NCBI RefSeq assembly: GCF_003386235.1
Contig: NZ_QRDZ01000025.1
Coordinates: forward strand, 1-64,000
Direction: 5' to 3'
Length of the DNA stretch: 64,000 bases
Source: Cohnella phaseoli
Lineage (GTDB): Bacteria > Bacillota > Bacilli > Paenibacillales > Paenibacillaceae
A model generated the notes under the pieces. The model was not told the origin of the DNA, searched no databases, and saw only the letters and a list, made by a program, of their open reading frames with translations. Below are positions 34,668-43,956 of this stretch, piece by piece. The position numbers and the translations under genes are program-made. Within the stretch, counting starts at the first letter, position 1. Every line of letters begins with the position of its first letter.

Positions 34668-36446
34668 TCATATCCCTCCTTCATTCAAGGGCAGGGCAGG
34701 AATCCGAAAGCTGACTCGAGTCCCCTCGCCCGTTCGGCTGTCGATATAGAAATCGACGCGCTCCCCGTAATGAAGCCGAAGCCGCTTATAAACGTTGCGA
34801 ATGCCCACATTCTCGTCCGCATCGAGACTTCCGTTCATCAGACTTCGGATTTCAGTTAACCGTTCCTCGTTCATGCCTTTGCCGTTATCTTCAATCTGCA
34901 CTTGCAAATAAGCATCCGTGCGCCGGGCCTCAATACGAATAACGCGCTGTCCCTTCACCGCCTGCAGCCCGTGCTTGCACGCATTCTCAACGATCGGTTG
35001 AATACACATTTTCGGCAGCAGACAGCCTGCAGCTTCCTCTTCGATGTTAAAGACATAGTCAAAACGGTCCGAGAACCGGAACTTTTCGATTTTCAAATAC
35101 ATTTCTGTAAAATGAAGCTCATCCTGCAGCGTGACGGGGGAATCGGTCCAACTGAGCATCCGACGAAGCATTTGGGACAAGTTGCGGATAATGTCGGTGA
35201 CTTCCGTATAGCCGTTCTTGGCGCTGACGACGAGCAGAGCATTCAGCGTGTTGAACAGGAAATGCGGATTTACCTGGCTTTGCAGCAGCTTCATCTCCGC
35301 GCGAATCCGCTCCAGCTCCATATCCTTCTGTTGAATTTCGAGCTTGTACACATCGTTAATAAGCGACTCGATCTGAGCCGCCATCCGGTTGTAGCTGCGA
35401 ATCAGCCCGCCGATCTCATCCGTCCCCTCACGCAGCACAATCAGGTCAAACTTCTCGTTCTTTGCTTTTTCCATATGGCGGGAAAGTCGGCGAATCCGGT
35501 AATTATAGGAACGCAGCATGATGAAGATAAGCGAAGTCGGCAGCAGCGTGCTGATCGCAGCCAACATCCAGATAAAGTGCTTGGAGCTCTGGACAGCCGT
35601 CTGGAAGCGGTCCTCTTCCGCTATACCGACAAGCTTCCAATCACGGATATAGGAGGGGGTTCCGAGGGGGCTGCGAAACAGCAAGCCGTCATCCCCATGG
35701 TTGTCCTGCAATACGGCCTTCTGCAAATATTGAGAGGAGGGAAAGAGCACCTGATTTTGCGGTCCCAGCATGCTGAGCGTCATGTACGGCTCCTCTTGCT
35801 CCAGAATCTCGTCGAAGCTGCTGAGCTTAAGATCAATGCGCAAATACTTGGCATAACGTCCGAACATCGGGTACTCGTTAAGTCTGCGTACGATACTGAA
35901 ATAGCCTTTGCTTGCTTTCGCGTTCATCGGATCGACATCGGTATACATAAGCACATTGACTGCCGACGGAGACGCGGAAGCCGCTTCATACCACGGAGTT
36001 CGCTTCGCCGCCTCGTCCAAAATAAAGAAACTGCTTCCCGCCACAAGCGTTGGATTTTCCGTAAACACCGAAATATTCTCGACATAGGTGTAGGCCGACA
36101 TAAACGGTCTCATCTTGCCGCTCAACACGTTATTGAAGCTTTCATAGAAATCGACAATATCGGCGTATTCCATATCCAATACTTCGTACAAGTTACGGTC
36201 GGTCGCAATGGAATGGCTCAGCGTTACTCCGCCTTCGATCATATCTGTGGTCTTCTTGGCTGCGCGTTCGATCGTTATCTGAAGATTGTTCTGCTCCCGG
36301 GTCTGAATATTCTCCGACATCTGCCGGAAGAAGAGGACATTGATCGTTAAAATCGGCAGCAGGACGCAAAGGAGGTAGATTAGTGTGAACTTCCATTTGA
36401 GCGGAATGTTGTTGACAAAGCTGAGCCAAACGATCGGCTTGCGCAT
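34668..36446 (-). CDS. Sensor histidine kinase (YesM-like)
   Basis: 592 aa. Membrane segment (WKFTLIYLLCVLLPILTINV), extracellular sensor of about 250 residues, second membrane segment (FIWMLAAISTLLPTSLIFIM), HAMP, His-kinase core with QVNPHFLFNTLNALLV, and ATPase motifs NACKHGL and IEDNGKGM. Its ATG has AAGGAGG 7 nt upstream and follows the upstream regulator by 18 bp. It senses an external cue, probably xylan-derived sugars, and passes phosphate to one or both neighbouring regulators. Confidence 0.93.
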   Translation of the reverse strand: MRKPIVWLSFVNNIPLKWKFTLIYLLCVLLPILTINVLFFRQMSENIQTREQNNLQITIERAAKKTTDMIEGGVTLSHSIATDRNLYEVLDMEYADIVDFYESFNNVLSGKMRPFMSAYTYVENISVFTENPTLVAGSSFFILDEAAKRTPWYEAASASPSAVNVLMYTDVDPMNAKASKGYFSIVRRLNEYPMFGRYAKYLRIDLKLSSFDEILEQEEPYMTLSMLGPQNQVLFPSSQYLQKAVLQDNHGDDGLLFRSPLGTPSYIRDWKLVGIAEEDRFQTAVQSSKHFIWMLAAISTLLPTSLIFIMLRSYNYRIRRLSRHMEKAKNEKFDLIVLREGTDEIGGLIRSYNRMAAQIESLINDVYKLEIQQKDMELERIRAEMKLLQSQVNPHFLFNTLNALLVVSAKNGYTEVTDIIRNLSQMLRRMLSWTDSPVTLQDELHFTEMYLKIEKFRFSDRFDYVFNIEEEAAGCLLPKMCIQPIVENACKHGLQAVKGQRVIRIEARRTDAYLQVQIEDNGKGMNEERLTEIRSLMNGSLDADENVGIRNVYKRLRLHYGERVDFYIDSRTGEGTRVSFRIPALPLNEGGI

Positions 36447-36464
36447 ACGGATGCCTCCTTCGAA

Positions 36465-37559
36465 TCAGCCATTTTTGTATTGGGAGGGGGGCATGTCCAT
36501 CCATTGCTTGAATTTTGCGGCGAATTGTTCGGGATCGGCGTATCCGACCGTCCGGGCTACATCGGCAATTTTCAGATCGGTTCGCCGCAGCAGCCTGCGG
36601 CTTGCCTCGATGCGCGTGCGGTGAACGTAATCAAGGAAAGACATCCCCGTCTGCTTCTTGAACAACTGCCCCAAATAAGCGGGCTGAAAATGAAGCATTT
36701 TCGCAACGGCCTGCAATTGAAGCGGCTCACGGTAGCGCTCACGGATAATCCGGGCCGCCTCTCCTACGGGACCGGTCATCGCCTTCTGCCGCGTCAATTG
36801 CTCCACCGTCTCGCGGGCAAACGACGCTAAAATATCGGGCCAGCGCTCTGGCCTGTTCGGCAGAACCGGAAGCGAGAGCGCGTGTTCGTCATCCGGAGCC
36901 GGGCTTGTCATTTCTCCCTCCATTACTTTCCAGATCAATTCCAACAACACATTCGATAAGAATGCTTTGCTTGCCTCCCTATCCCCTCTGAACGAAAGCT
37001 CCATTTGGCTGCACAGCCTTCCGGCCGCTTCGTCAATCGCCGTCCCGTCGCCGGCTTGAATGGCCAGCAACAGACTGTCCTCCGCAGCGAACAACGGATC
37101 ATCGGCATCCAGCACCGTCCAGGCCGCTGCCAGCGGCAGAGCCGCAGGGGGCGAGCCCGCTTCCTCCCTGCCTGGATGCGACCACTCCTTGCTCAGTTTT
37201 CCGAGTGTGGCGTTAATCTCCTCTACGTCGATGGGCTTTAGCCAGTAATCGAGCACTCCGCACGTCATCGCCTTCTGGGCGAAGGCGAAATCGTCGTGTC
37301 CGCTCAGAATGATGAACCGGCACGGCACATTCAGCACCTTCGTGCAGTGCTCGACCAACTGGAGCCCATCCATAACCGGCATGCTAATATCCAGCACGAC
37401 CAGATCGGGGCTCAGCTCCTGAATTCGATTAAGCGCTTCTTCCCCATCGCATGCTTCACCGCAAATACGGAAGCCATGGCTTTCCCAATCGATCATGAAC
37501 GCTAAACCTTCCAATACAAGCGGTTCATCGTCAACGAGCAGCACGGTGAAGATTGGGAT
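36465..37559 (-). CDS. Response regulator with AraC-type output; apparent ATC start
   Basis: About 364 aa. Receiver VLLVDDEPLVLEGLAF with Asp57 in LVVLDISMPVMDG; AraC-type C-terminus (LQAVAKMLHFQPAYLGQLFK; IADVARTVGYADPEQFAAKF). The family start would be at PIFTVLLVDDE. Here GGAGG (37566-37570) is followed 6 nt later by ATC at 37559, where homologues would have ATG; the next in-frame GTG is 21 nt from the ribosome site and the only upstream ATG (37664) lacks one. So either a rare ATC start, or a start lost by mutation or sequencing error. Followed by the kinase after 18 bp. Confidence 0.85.
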   Translation of the reverse strand: MPIFTVLLVDDEPLVLEGLAFMIDWESHGFRICGEACDGEEALNRIQELSPDLVVLDISMPVMDGLQLVEHCTKVLNVPCRFIILSGHDDFAFAQKAMTCGVLDYWLKPIDVEEINATLGKLSKEWSHPGREEAGSPPAALPLAAAWTVLDADDPLFAAEDSLLLAIQAGDGTAIDEAAGRLCSQMELSFRGDREASKAFLSNVLLELIWKVMEGEMTSPAPDDEHALSLPVLPNRPERWPDILASFARETVEQLTRQKAMTGPVGEAARIIRERYREPLQLQAVAKMLHFQPAYLGQLFKKQTGMSFLDYVHRTRIEASRRLLRRTDLKIADVARTVGYADPEQFAAKFKQWMDMPPSQYKNG

Positions 37560-37628
37560 CCTCTCCCTCCGAAAATAACCCTCATTATGAAAATAATCCC
37601 CATTATACCATGGAAATAAATGCTTTTG

Positions 37629-37662
37629 GCCGATCCGCTTGCCGCTGCAGCAAGGGATCGGC
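37629..37662 (-). other. Stem-loop after the GH43-like fragment
   Basis: GCCGATCC pairs with GGATCGGC around an inner CTTGC/GCAAG stem. No T-run on the minus strand follows directly. It may end or stabilise the esterase transcript. Confidence 0.45.
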
Positions 37663-37670
37663 AAGCAAGC

Positions 37671-37739
37671 TTATCCTTTATAAGGGTCGATGGTATCGTG
37701 CGACGGATAAATGTAAATCTTGCCCTTGAACACGTTCAT
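37671..37739 (-). pseudogene. Short GH43-like remnant overlapping the esterase stop
   Basis: A 22-codon frame starts at ATG 37739, overlapping the esterase stop (ATGA), and stops at 37671. Its product (VFKGKIYIYPSHDTIDPY within it) resembles the beginning of the first blade of GH43 arabinofuranosidase/xylosidase enzymes, where KIYIYPSHD is typical. The rest of the enzyme is absent. Read as a decayed glycosidase gene once coupled to the esterase; homology is from recall. Confidence 0.5.
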
Positions 37740-38770
37740 TGCAAATCGCTCTTCGCTTGACTTATTTTTTTAATAAAATGATACGCTCCGTTGTACCACA
37801 CGTTGAAATCATGAACGCCGTCCTTGATTGTGACCCGGTAATGCTCATCGAGATAATCCCCCGCAAGATCTGCAAGCCCGTCTGCCGATTGCTCGTAGCA
37901 ATCAAGCGATATGTCATCGGCATCTCCGCATGTCATATACAGCAATTTAAGCCTGTTGCCGCTCGAAGCGATGCTCGCCCCCAGAAACCTGCCGCTGCTC
38001 GAAGTGGGAGCGTTAGAGAACGCGCCTACATAAGCGAACAGATCGGTCATCCCTCGCGCGGGAACCGTCGCGGTTAGCCCGTTCTTCCATACGCTCTCCT
38101 TTCCTGCAAGCGCTGCGGAATCGCATCGGTGACCGCCAAGGATCAGATTCAATGCCTGCATGCCGCCCATGGACAGACCTGCAATTGCCCTGTGCATACG
38201 ACTGTATTCAACCATTTTCGGAGCGCTGTCCCGAATATCCGCATAAGTGTTAAACGTAGATTCTATGAAAGGAATCAGATCGTATCTCAGCTCATAATCG
38301 AAATAGTAGAAGCCAAGCATATTGGTCCCTTCCGGGTTGAACGTACAATTCGTCCAGTCATGCGAGCTTCTTCCGTTAGGCATCACAACGATAAGCGGAT
38401 CGATCGCGCCGTCAGCGATGAGATTGTCCAACAGATTGCACAAGATATATTGGCCATCCTCATTCCCTGCGCCGCGCAGCCACTCGTATTCGTCTCCGCC
38501 TACACCGTGAAGCAGATACAGCACATCGTAACGGGTATGCGAATCCGATTGTTCGTAACCCGCCGGGAGATAGACGCTGCAGGATTTATGAATGGCCGCT
38601 CCGTCAACCGTCGCCCTTCCCGCTTCCCCTGCATCGATTTCCCGCTCCGTCACCAGTTGGCGGGACGAGTTGATGTAGTGTTTTACCGGATACACGACCT
38701 CCCGTACTTTGCCTTGCTTGCCGCTTACAGCAGCACTCATGTATGCGTCGGAAATTCCCGTGCCGTTCAA
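37736..38770 (-). CDS. CE1-like esterase (feruloyl/acetyl-xylan esterase type)
   Basis: 344 aa from TTG 38770 (AAGGAGG 10 nt upstream). Esterase-D/XynZ-like alpha/beta hydrolase: the oxyanion segment DVLYLLHGVGGDEYEWLRGA, nucleophile elbow HRAIAGLSMGGMQALN, and a C-terminal His in GVHDFNVWYNGAYHF. No signal peptide, so a cytoplasmic enzyme removing acyl or feruloyl groups from imported oligosaccharides. It lies between the xylan regulators and a divergent AraC gene, which supports a role in xylan side-chain removal. Confidence 0.85.
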   Translation of the reverse strand: MNGTGISDAYMSAAVSGKQGKVREVVYPVKHYINSSRQLVTEREIDAGEAGRATVDGAAIHKSCSVYLPAGYEQSDSHTRYDVLYLLHGVGGDEYEWLRGAGNEDGQYILCNLLDNLIADGAIDPLIVVMPNGRSSHDWTNCTFNPEGTNMLGFYYFDYELRYDLIPFIESTFNTYADIRDSAPKMVEYSRMHRAIAGLSMGGMQALNLILGGHRCDSAALAGKESVWKNGLTATVPARGMTDLFAYVGAFSNAPTSSSGRFLGASIASSGNRLKLLYMTCGDADDISLDCYEQSADGLADLAGDYLDEHYRVTIKDGVHDFNVWYNGAYHFIKKISQAKSDLQ

Positions 38771-38824
38771 GGTGTCATCGCCTCCTTATGGTATATTAAA
38801 GACATGCTACCGGGAGGGATACGG

Positions 38825-39598
38825 ATGACCCATATTCACTATGTTGAATGCAATACAACGCACTCTGGCCATTTTGTAATCGACGTTCCCGTTGGCTTTC
38901 ACTGGCTATTGGTCATTACCAAAACCCCCGCACAATTCTGGGTCAATGGCGCCCTCAAGGAATACCCTGCTCACAGCGCCGTTCTGTATCGTCCGTTACA
39001 GAAAGTTTACTACCAGACCTGCGGCGATTCCTTCATCAATGACTGGATCCGATTCGAATCGGAGGAAGCTTATATTACGGAATTGCCGCTTCCGTTCGGC
39101 ATTCCTTTTTCCTTGAACGATCCGGAATACTGCTCCAAACTATTTGAACTGTTGGTCACTGAACATAACTTTAATCGCGATTACAAAAAATCCTCCATCG
39201 ACTATTTGTTGAGAACCTTGTTCAATAAACTATTGGAATCCATCTCCCAAGAGGACATTACGCCTCAATACTACAATCTGTTGCGGCTTCGCACATCCAT
39301 TCAAAACAATCCCGGCGATTACTGGACAATTGCGAAAATGGCGGATTATCTGCAAATCAGCCCTGGCTACCTCCAGAGCATCTACAAGAAAACCTTCGGA
39401 GTTTCCTGCATGGACGATGTGATTAACAGCCGAATACGAATAGCTAAAGAATATTTGATTCATAACACCCAGAGCATTGCCGAGATCGCTTCTCGATGCG
39501 GCTATCAAAATGTGGAGCACTTCTGCAGGCAATTCAAAAAGATAACGGGATATCCGCCGAGAAAATTCCACAAACACGTCGCTAATCAACCCGATTGA
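38825..39598 (+). CDS. AraC family transcriptional regulator
   Basis: 257 aa from ATG 38825, with GGGAGGG 6 nt upstream; the frame is open much further upstream antisense to the esterase but has no start site. N-terminal sensor (GHFVIDVPVGFHWLLVIT, LYRPLQKVYYQTCGD), C-terminal helix-turn-helix pair (WTIAKMADYLQISPGYLQSI; IAEIASRCGYQNVEHFCRQF). Divergent from the esterase gene by 54 bp, probably controlling it. Confidence 0.93.
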   Translation: MTHIHYVECNTTHSGHFVIDVPVGFHWLLVITKTPAQFWVNGALKEYPAHSAVLYRPLQKVYYQTCGDSFINDWIRFESEEAYITELPLPFGIPFSLNDPEYCSKLFELLVTEHNFNRDYKKSSIDYLLRTLFNKLLESISQEDITPQYYNLLRLRTSIQNNPGDYWTIAKMADYLQISPGYLQSIYKKTFGVSCMDDVINSRIRIAKEYLIHNTQSIAEIASRCGYQNVEHFCRQFKKITGYPPRKFHKHVANQPD

Positions 39599-39730
39599 AT
39601 TAACTTTCGATTTTTAAAATACTGCCGTACCCTCGTAATCCGGGCTCAAGCCCCCTTCCGTGCTTGGGTCTTCGACGCAAACCTCGAATACGTTCTCTCG
39701 CCGATTTTGAAAACGTTTTCCCTATTGTGC

Positions 39731-39783
39731 AAAAAAAGTGCTTGGCGACAGGCAATGCGAAGCATTGCTACAGCTCTCCAAGC
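39731..39783 (-). terminator. Orphan terminator hairpin (minus strand)
   Basis: On the minus strand GCTTGG (39778-39783 side) pairs with CCAAGC at 39740-39745, with an inner stem GCAATGC-TTC-GCATTGC, followed by AC and seven T. No gene ends here on the minus strand; the cts operon already ends at 39943. Confidence 0.7.
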
Positions 39784-39942
39784 CATGCGTCCCTAGTCAT
39801 TTACCCGCTTTAATCAAAAATTTTAAGTGGCCAACCCGATTAAAACAATGATCTATACAAATATATAATTGATCTATACTGAGATTTATTGAATCGAGCC
39901 TCGGCTTCTAAACTCCAGCTTTCTCCCGTTCAAACGAAGAAA

Positions 39943-39987
39943 AAAACCTCAGCCTCCTGTGGAACCGGAGGAGGAGACTGAGGTTTT
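39943..39987. terminator. Terminator of the cts-like operon
   Basis: AAAACCTCAG (39943-39952) pairs with CTGAGGTTTT (39978-39987), with an inner CCTCC/GGAGG stem. Symmetric, so it can work for both strands; on the minus strand it is followed by a longer T-run and lies 14 bp after the last GH31 gene. Confidence 0.9.
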
Positions 39988-40000
39988 CTCCGTAATGCCC

Positions 40001-43000
40001 TTATTGCGGAGTCAGGCGAACGTCGTCGATCAGCAGCGTCGTCCCGCCGGGCGAGTCGACGTAGAAGCCGACGTCGACGACGCCGGTCGTCACGTAAATG
40101 TTGTCGATGCGGATCGACTTCCAGACGCCGTCGTTGGAGATGTTGTAGTACTGCGCGCTGCCGCCGTGATTGGATATTTCGGCGCGCGCCGTCGTCGGAG
40201 CGGTATTGCTCAGCCGCACCCGCGCTTCGAACTTGTAGTTGGCGTTGTTGACGGGAACATCCACCTGTTGATGGATGCTTTGCTTATATGCCCCGGGCGC
40301 ATAGAAATACGCGCGCTGCCAGCCGGTCGAAGGCGCTTCCGGCGGGTTCATCCCTTTGCCGCTGTCGATGCCGTAAGCGAGCGCCTGTCCGCCGGGATGC
40401 CATTCCGCCCAGTTGCTGTTAAAGGCCGTGTTCCGCTCAAATCCGGGATTGTCCAGCAGATTCGTCTCTGAAGCTGCCGGAACAACAGCCGTCGGCGAGA
40501 CCAATATGCGATCCAGATTAACGCCGCCCGTATCCCCCGTATCGTATTTGACCGTTACGGTATTCGTACCCGCGTTCAGACTGACCGTCTCTTTCTTGTC
40601 CTGCCAGACGTTCCAGTTCACGGACGGACTGGACAAGCTGAGCTGACTATCCTTTACGCCGTTGGCGAATAAGCTGACCGTCTTCGCCGAGCCTGAGCCA
40701 TTGGCATATCTCAGCGCTACCTCATAGCTGCCGGCGCTTGGCACTTCCACCTGGAATTCGGCCGAAGCGCCCGACGAACCGAAGCCGTCTACGAAGGCCG
40801 AGCCCGAATAAAACCAATGGTCCTCGTTCGTGGAGGCACCGCCGGACAGCTTGGCGTTCTCGGCCTCGTACTTGGCCTGAATCGGATCGAAGGACACCGC
40901 GATATAGTCCATATTCACATTACCGGTATCCCCGTTGCCGGCATCGTATTTGTACGTAATCGCATTGCGTCCCGCCATGAGAGGCAGCGTCTCCGTCTGC
41001 GTTCCCCACGTATCCCAGTTTGCCAATTGACCGAGCGACGTCGTCTTCACACGCGCACCGTTGACGAAAATACTGAGCGTCTTGGCCGATCCGGTCGCAT
41101 TGGCATAGCGGAGAGCCACCTCGTAATCGCCGCCTGTGCGGACGTCCGCATAGAACGTCGCCGCCGCGCCGGCATCGTCCAAGCCGTCCACGAACCCGCT
41201 GCCGGCATAACCGGAATGATTCGTGTTGACGCCGGCCGTCGTTCCCGTCGTATCTCCCGACAGCGATGCTTCCTCCGCCTCGTATTGATAAGCGGTAGAC
41301 GCAACGCTGCCGCTGCCGCTGCCGGTGACGACAACATTTTTGGCCGAGCCCGCACCCGCGGCCACTTTGACGTAGGTGACCAAACCATACACGTCTCTGC
41401 CCGTGCTCCAGCCTTCCCCTCCGGCCGCTTTCAAAGCGTTCAGATCGGCGTAGGAGGCAAGCGCGCTGCCGTTCAACGTTGCGCCTGTGCCGGCTTTGCC
41501 GTGAAGCTTCACCAAATAGTAATCGACGTCCGGCACATACGTTCCGGATTTCGCTCCGACGGAAAACGCGTACCCGCTTCCGCCGTTGTCCTGAGCGGTC
41601 AACGTCTGCTCGAAGGTCGTTCCGCCTTCGTAATCGTACGTCTTGCCGTCATCCTCGTAATAAGCGAACGAGGTTGCCGTCGCTGAAGGGAATACGTCGA
41701 CGTTCACCGTATCGACGACTCGTTGGCCGACATAATCCTGTACTTGCTGCGACGGAATGATCGCACCCTGCTTGATAAACAACGGGATGTCCGTCCAGCT
41801 CTCGGAGTTCAGCGGGTAATGGATCGTCTGTCCGCCCGCATAGGTGACTCCGCGGAAATAGTCGGTCCACGTCCCCGCCGGCAAATAGATCGCCTTGCTC
41901 TTCTGCTGCTTGTCGACGACCGGAGCGGCCATAAGCCAGTCCCCGAACATCCAAGCGTCTGTCCGATTCGCGACATTGGCGTCCGCCGGGTAATCGAACG
42001 CGAGCGGCCGGACCAGTCCCGCTCCGTTCTCGTATGCCTTCCGCTCATAGGCGTACAAATAAGGCAGGAGCGAGTAGCGGAACTGAATGGCGCTTTTGCT
42101 GACTTCCTCCGCGGTCGAACCGTAATACCAAGGCTGACGCTGCTGGTTGTAGTTGCCGTGCACCCGGAACACCGGCGTCATCGCCGCGAATTGCAGCCAT
42201 CTGGCGTACAGCTCGGGCGTCGGATTGCCGATCGTGCCGTTCTCCTGGTTAAAGCCTCCGGCATCCATTCCCCATTTGGCCTGCCCCAGATTGACCGAGG
42301 ACAGCATGACGGCGCGCTGCTCCTTCATGCCCGCAGCCCACGAGACGTGCTCGCCCTTCTGAAACTGGATGCCGATGTCTCCCGACCACAGCGTCGTCGC
42401 GTATCGCTGAGCGCCGGGGTAATACGTGCGCGCCGTCTGCCATACGCGGAGCGCGTCGTCGGTGTACGCCCGCTGGCCTTCGTAGAAAGCCTGCGACCAA
42501 TGGCCGGTCATGAAATTTCCGAACCAATATTGCGCCATACCCGAAGAAACTTTGTCCGTCTCGTCGTTCCACCATCCGACGATGCCCTTGTCGAGCGCTT
42601 CCTCGGAGTTCTGCCACAACCACGTCCGGGCGCTCGCATTGTAAGGATCGACGCTGCGGACCGTAACGGGAATGAAATAGTCCGTATACTCGGAATGCCC
42701 CGGATACCAGTAACCGCCCGCTTGCGCATCGTCGTACTGATCCGTCCGGTTGTTGCCGAAATCCAGCGTAACGACGCGAGGCTTCGTAATGCCGATCAGC
42801 TTGATCCCCTTGGCGTCCATATCGCTCTTGAGCGCATTCGTGGCCGCATCGGGGAAATTCCCCGTATTCCACTTAAACTCCCCGTAATGATCCTCGCCGT
42901 ACTTTTTCCAATCGTAATCCAGCGCGTAACCGTCTATGGGAATATTTTTCGCCCGGTAGAGCTCGACCATCTCCTCCAGTTCGTCCTGATCGATGCCCCA

Positions 43001-43867
43001 CTCGAAATTGCTGAACCCGAGCGACCACTTCGGCATGAGCGGAGCCGCTCCGCTAATCTTCGAATACGCGCCCATGATCTGATAGGGATCGCCCAGCATG
43101 ATATAGTACTCCACATTCGATTTGGAGTAGCGTCGTCCTTCCGTCGGCGTTCCTCCATAGTAGAATTCCAGTTGTCCCGTGGTCGAGTTCGTATACGGAT
43201 ACCCGCCGTCGCTGTCGACCAGAACGCCGTAGCCGGCCGTCGACCAGATGAACGGGCCTCCGGCGTCGCCCTGCTCCCCGGCATGCGCCGCATGATCGCT
43301 ATCGTTCCGCAAAATGTCGCCCTCGCCGTCGAAGGCGTTATAGCTGCGAATGCCGTACATGTTGTGCCCGGTCGAGTGCTGGAACCTGACCCCGTCATAG
43401 AACACGCCTCCGCCGGCAGGCTCCCAGAGCAGCGTCGTTCCGTCGGCTTTCTTGACCGTCATCCTTGCCGGGTTTTTGGCGATCTCGATTCTCATCACGG
43501 AGGTTGTGATCAGAATCGGATCTCCCGTCGTATCGATCGTTGCCCCTACCGCGCTCCACGTGCGGTTCGGATCGATCATCGGCGTACTGGCGCTTGAAGC
43601 GACGCCGTTCGGACGGTAATTCACCTTCAGAATGTTAAGGTCCGCCGCCAAAATTTCCAGAATGTCGTCGTTCGGCTCAGCGCCGTTGTCGATCGTCAGC
43701 GTAAGCGCATCTCCCGTTACGGAAACGCCGATTACATTGCCCAGTGCGCTCACGTAAGCGTTCGTCTTCGCCGCCGGATAAACGGTCATCACCGACAACA
43801 CCAAGCTGAACGTCAGCGCAACGAGGAACCCTTTCCTCAACTTCTTGCCAATCATCTTTCGGATCAT
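40001..43867 (-). CDS. ctsZ: Secreted GH31 6-alpha-glucosyltransferase (CtsZ-like)
   Basis: 1288 aa; predicted signal peptide cleaved after TNA, leaving YVSALGNVIG. GH31 barrel about 200-720 with nucleophile Asp435 in VGWWNDETD and acid/base Asp497 in LWSGDIGI. The C-terminus carries two CBM6/35-type modules (YEAEEASLSG and YEAENAKLSG starts) and a last jelly-roll CBM (NLLDNPGFERN to the end). Length, mature N-terminus and place after the CtsY-like gene match CtsZ of Bacillus globisporus (1284 aa, from memory), which moves a glucosyl unit from alpha-1,4-glucan to the non-reducing end by an alpha-1,6 link. This is the first step of cyclic tetrasaccharide synthesis outside the cell. Confidence 0.85.
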   Translation of the reverse strand: MIRKMIGKKLRKGFLVALTFSLVLSVMTVYPAAKTNAYVSALGNVIGVSVTGDALTLTIDNGAEPNDDILEILAADLNILKVNYRPNGVASSASTPMIDPNRTWSAVGATIDTTGDPILITTSVMRIEIAKNPARMTVKKADGTTLLWEPAGGGVFYDGVRFQHSTGHNMYGIRSYNAFDGEGDILRNDSDHAAHAGEQGDAGGPFIWSTAGYGVLVDSDGGYPYTNSTTGQLEFYYGGTPTEGRRYSKSNVEYYIMLGDPYQIMGAYSKISGAAPLMPKWSLGFSNFEWGIDQDELEEMVELYRAKNIPIDGYALDYDWKKYGEDHYGEFKWNTGNFPDAATNALKSDMDAKGIKLIGITKPRVVTLDFGNNRTDQYDDAQAGGYWYPGHSEYTDYFIPVTVRSVDPYNASARTWLWQNSEEALDKGIVGWWNDETDKVSSGMAQYWFGNFMTGHWSQAFYEGQRAYTDDALRVWQTARTYYPGAQRYATTLWSGDIGIQFQKGEHVSWAAGMKEQRAVMLSSVNLGQAKWGMDAGGFNQENGTIGNPTPELYARWLQFAAMTPVFRVHGNYNQQRQPWYYGSTAEEVSKSAIQFRYSLLPYLYAYERKAYENGAGLVRPLAFDYPADANVANRTDAWMFGDWLMAAPVVDKQQKSKAIYLPAGTWTDYFRGVTYAGGQTIHYPLNSESWTDIPLFIKQGAIIPSQQVQDYVGQRVVDTVNVDVFPSATATSFAYYEDDGKTYDYEGGTTFEQTLTAQDNGGSGYAFSVGAKSGTYVPDVDYYLVKLHGKAGTGATLNGSALASYADLNALKAAGGEGWSTGRDVYGLVTYVKVAAGAGSAKNVVVTGSGSGSVASTAYQYEAEEASLSGDTTGTTAGVNTNHSGYAGSGFVDGLDDAGAAATFYADVRTGGDYEVALRYANATGSAKTLSIFVNGARVKTTSLGQLANWDTWGTQTETLPLMAGRNAITYKYDAGNGDTGNVNMDYIAVSFDPIQAKYEAENAKLSGGASTNEDHWFYSGSAFVDGFGSSGASAEFQVEVPSAGSYEVALRYANGSGSAKTVSLFANGVKDSQLSLSSPSVNWNVWQDKKETVSLNAGTNTVTVKYDTGDTGGVNLDRILVSPTAVVPAASETNLLDNPGFERNTAFNSNWAEWHPGGQALAYGIDSGKGMNPPEAPSTGWQRAYFYAPGAYKQSIHQQVDVPVNNANYKFEARVRLSNTAPTTARAEISNHGGSAQYYNISNDGVWKSIRIDNIYVTTGVVDVGFYVDSPGGTTLLIDDVRLTPQ

Positions 43868-43956
43868 AAGAACATACCCACCTCTCCCATTGGATGAACT
43901 CTCGCAATTCGGATCGTGACGCGGGCTTCCTTATTTCTGTTCCCTGTTCCTGCTCC

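Larger units (their letters stand above)
39599..40000. other. Gene-free stretch with orphan regulatory signals
   Basis: 402 bp without a gene. Contents in order: a cre- or LacI-operator-like box TGAAAACGTTTTCC (39708-39721), a minus-strand terminator (39731-39783), a direct repeat TGATCTATAC at 39849-39858 and 39870-39879 exactly 21 bp apart in AT-rich DNA, and the terminator of the cts operon (39943-39987). The central part could hold a minus-strand small RNA running from about 39840 to 39731. Confidence 0.5.

Noticed and set aside
39740..39783. tRNA-like cloverleaf
   Set aside because: Only two nested stems, no anticodon arm or CCA-type acceptor; a T-run on the minus strand marks it as a terminator.
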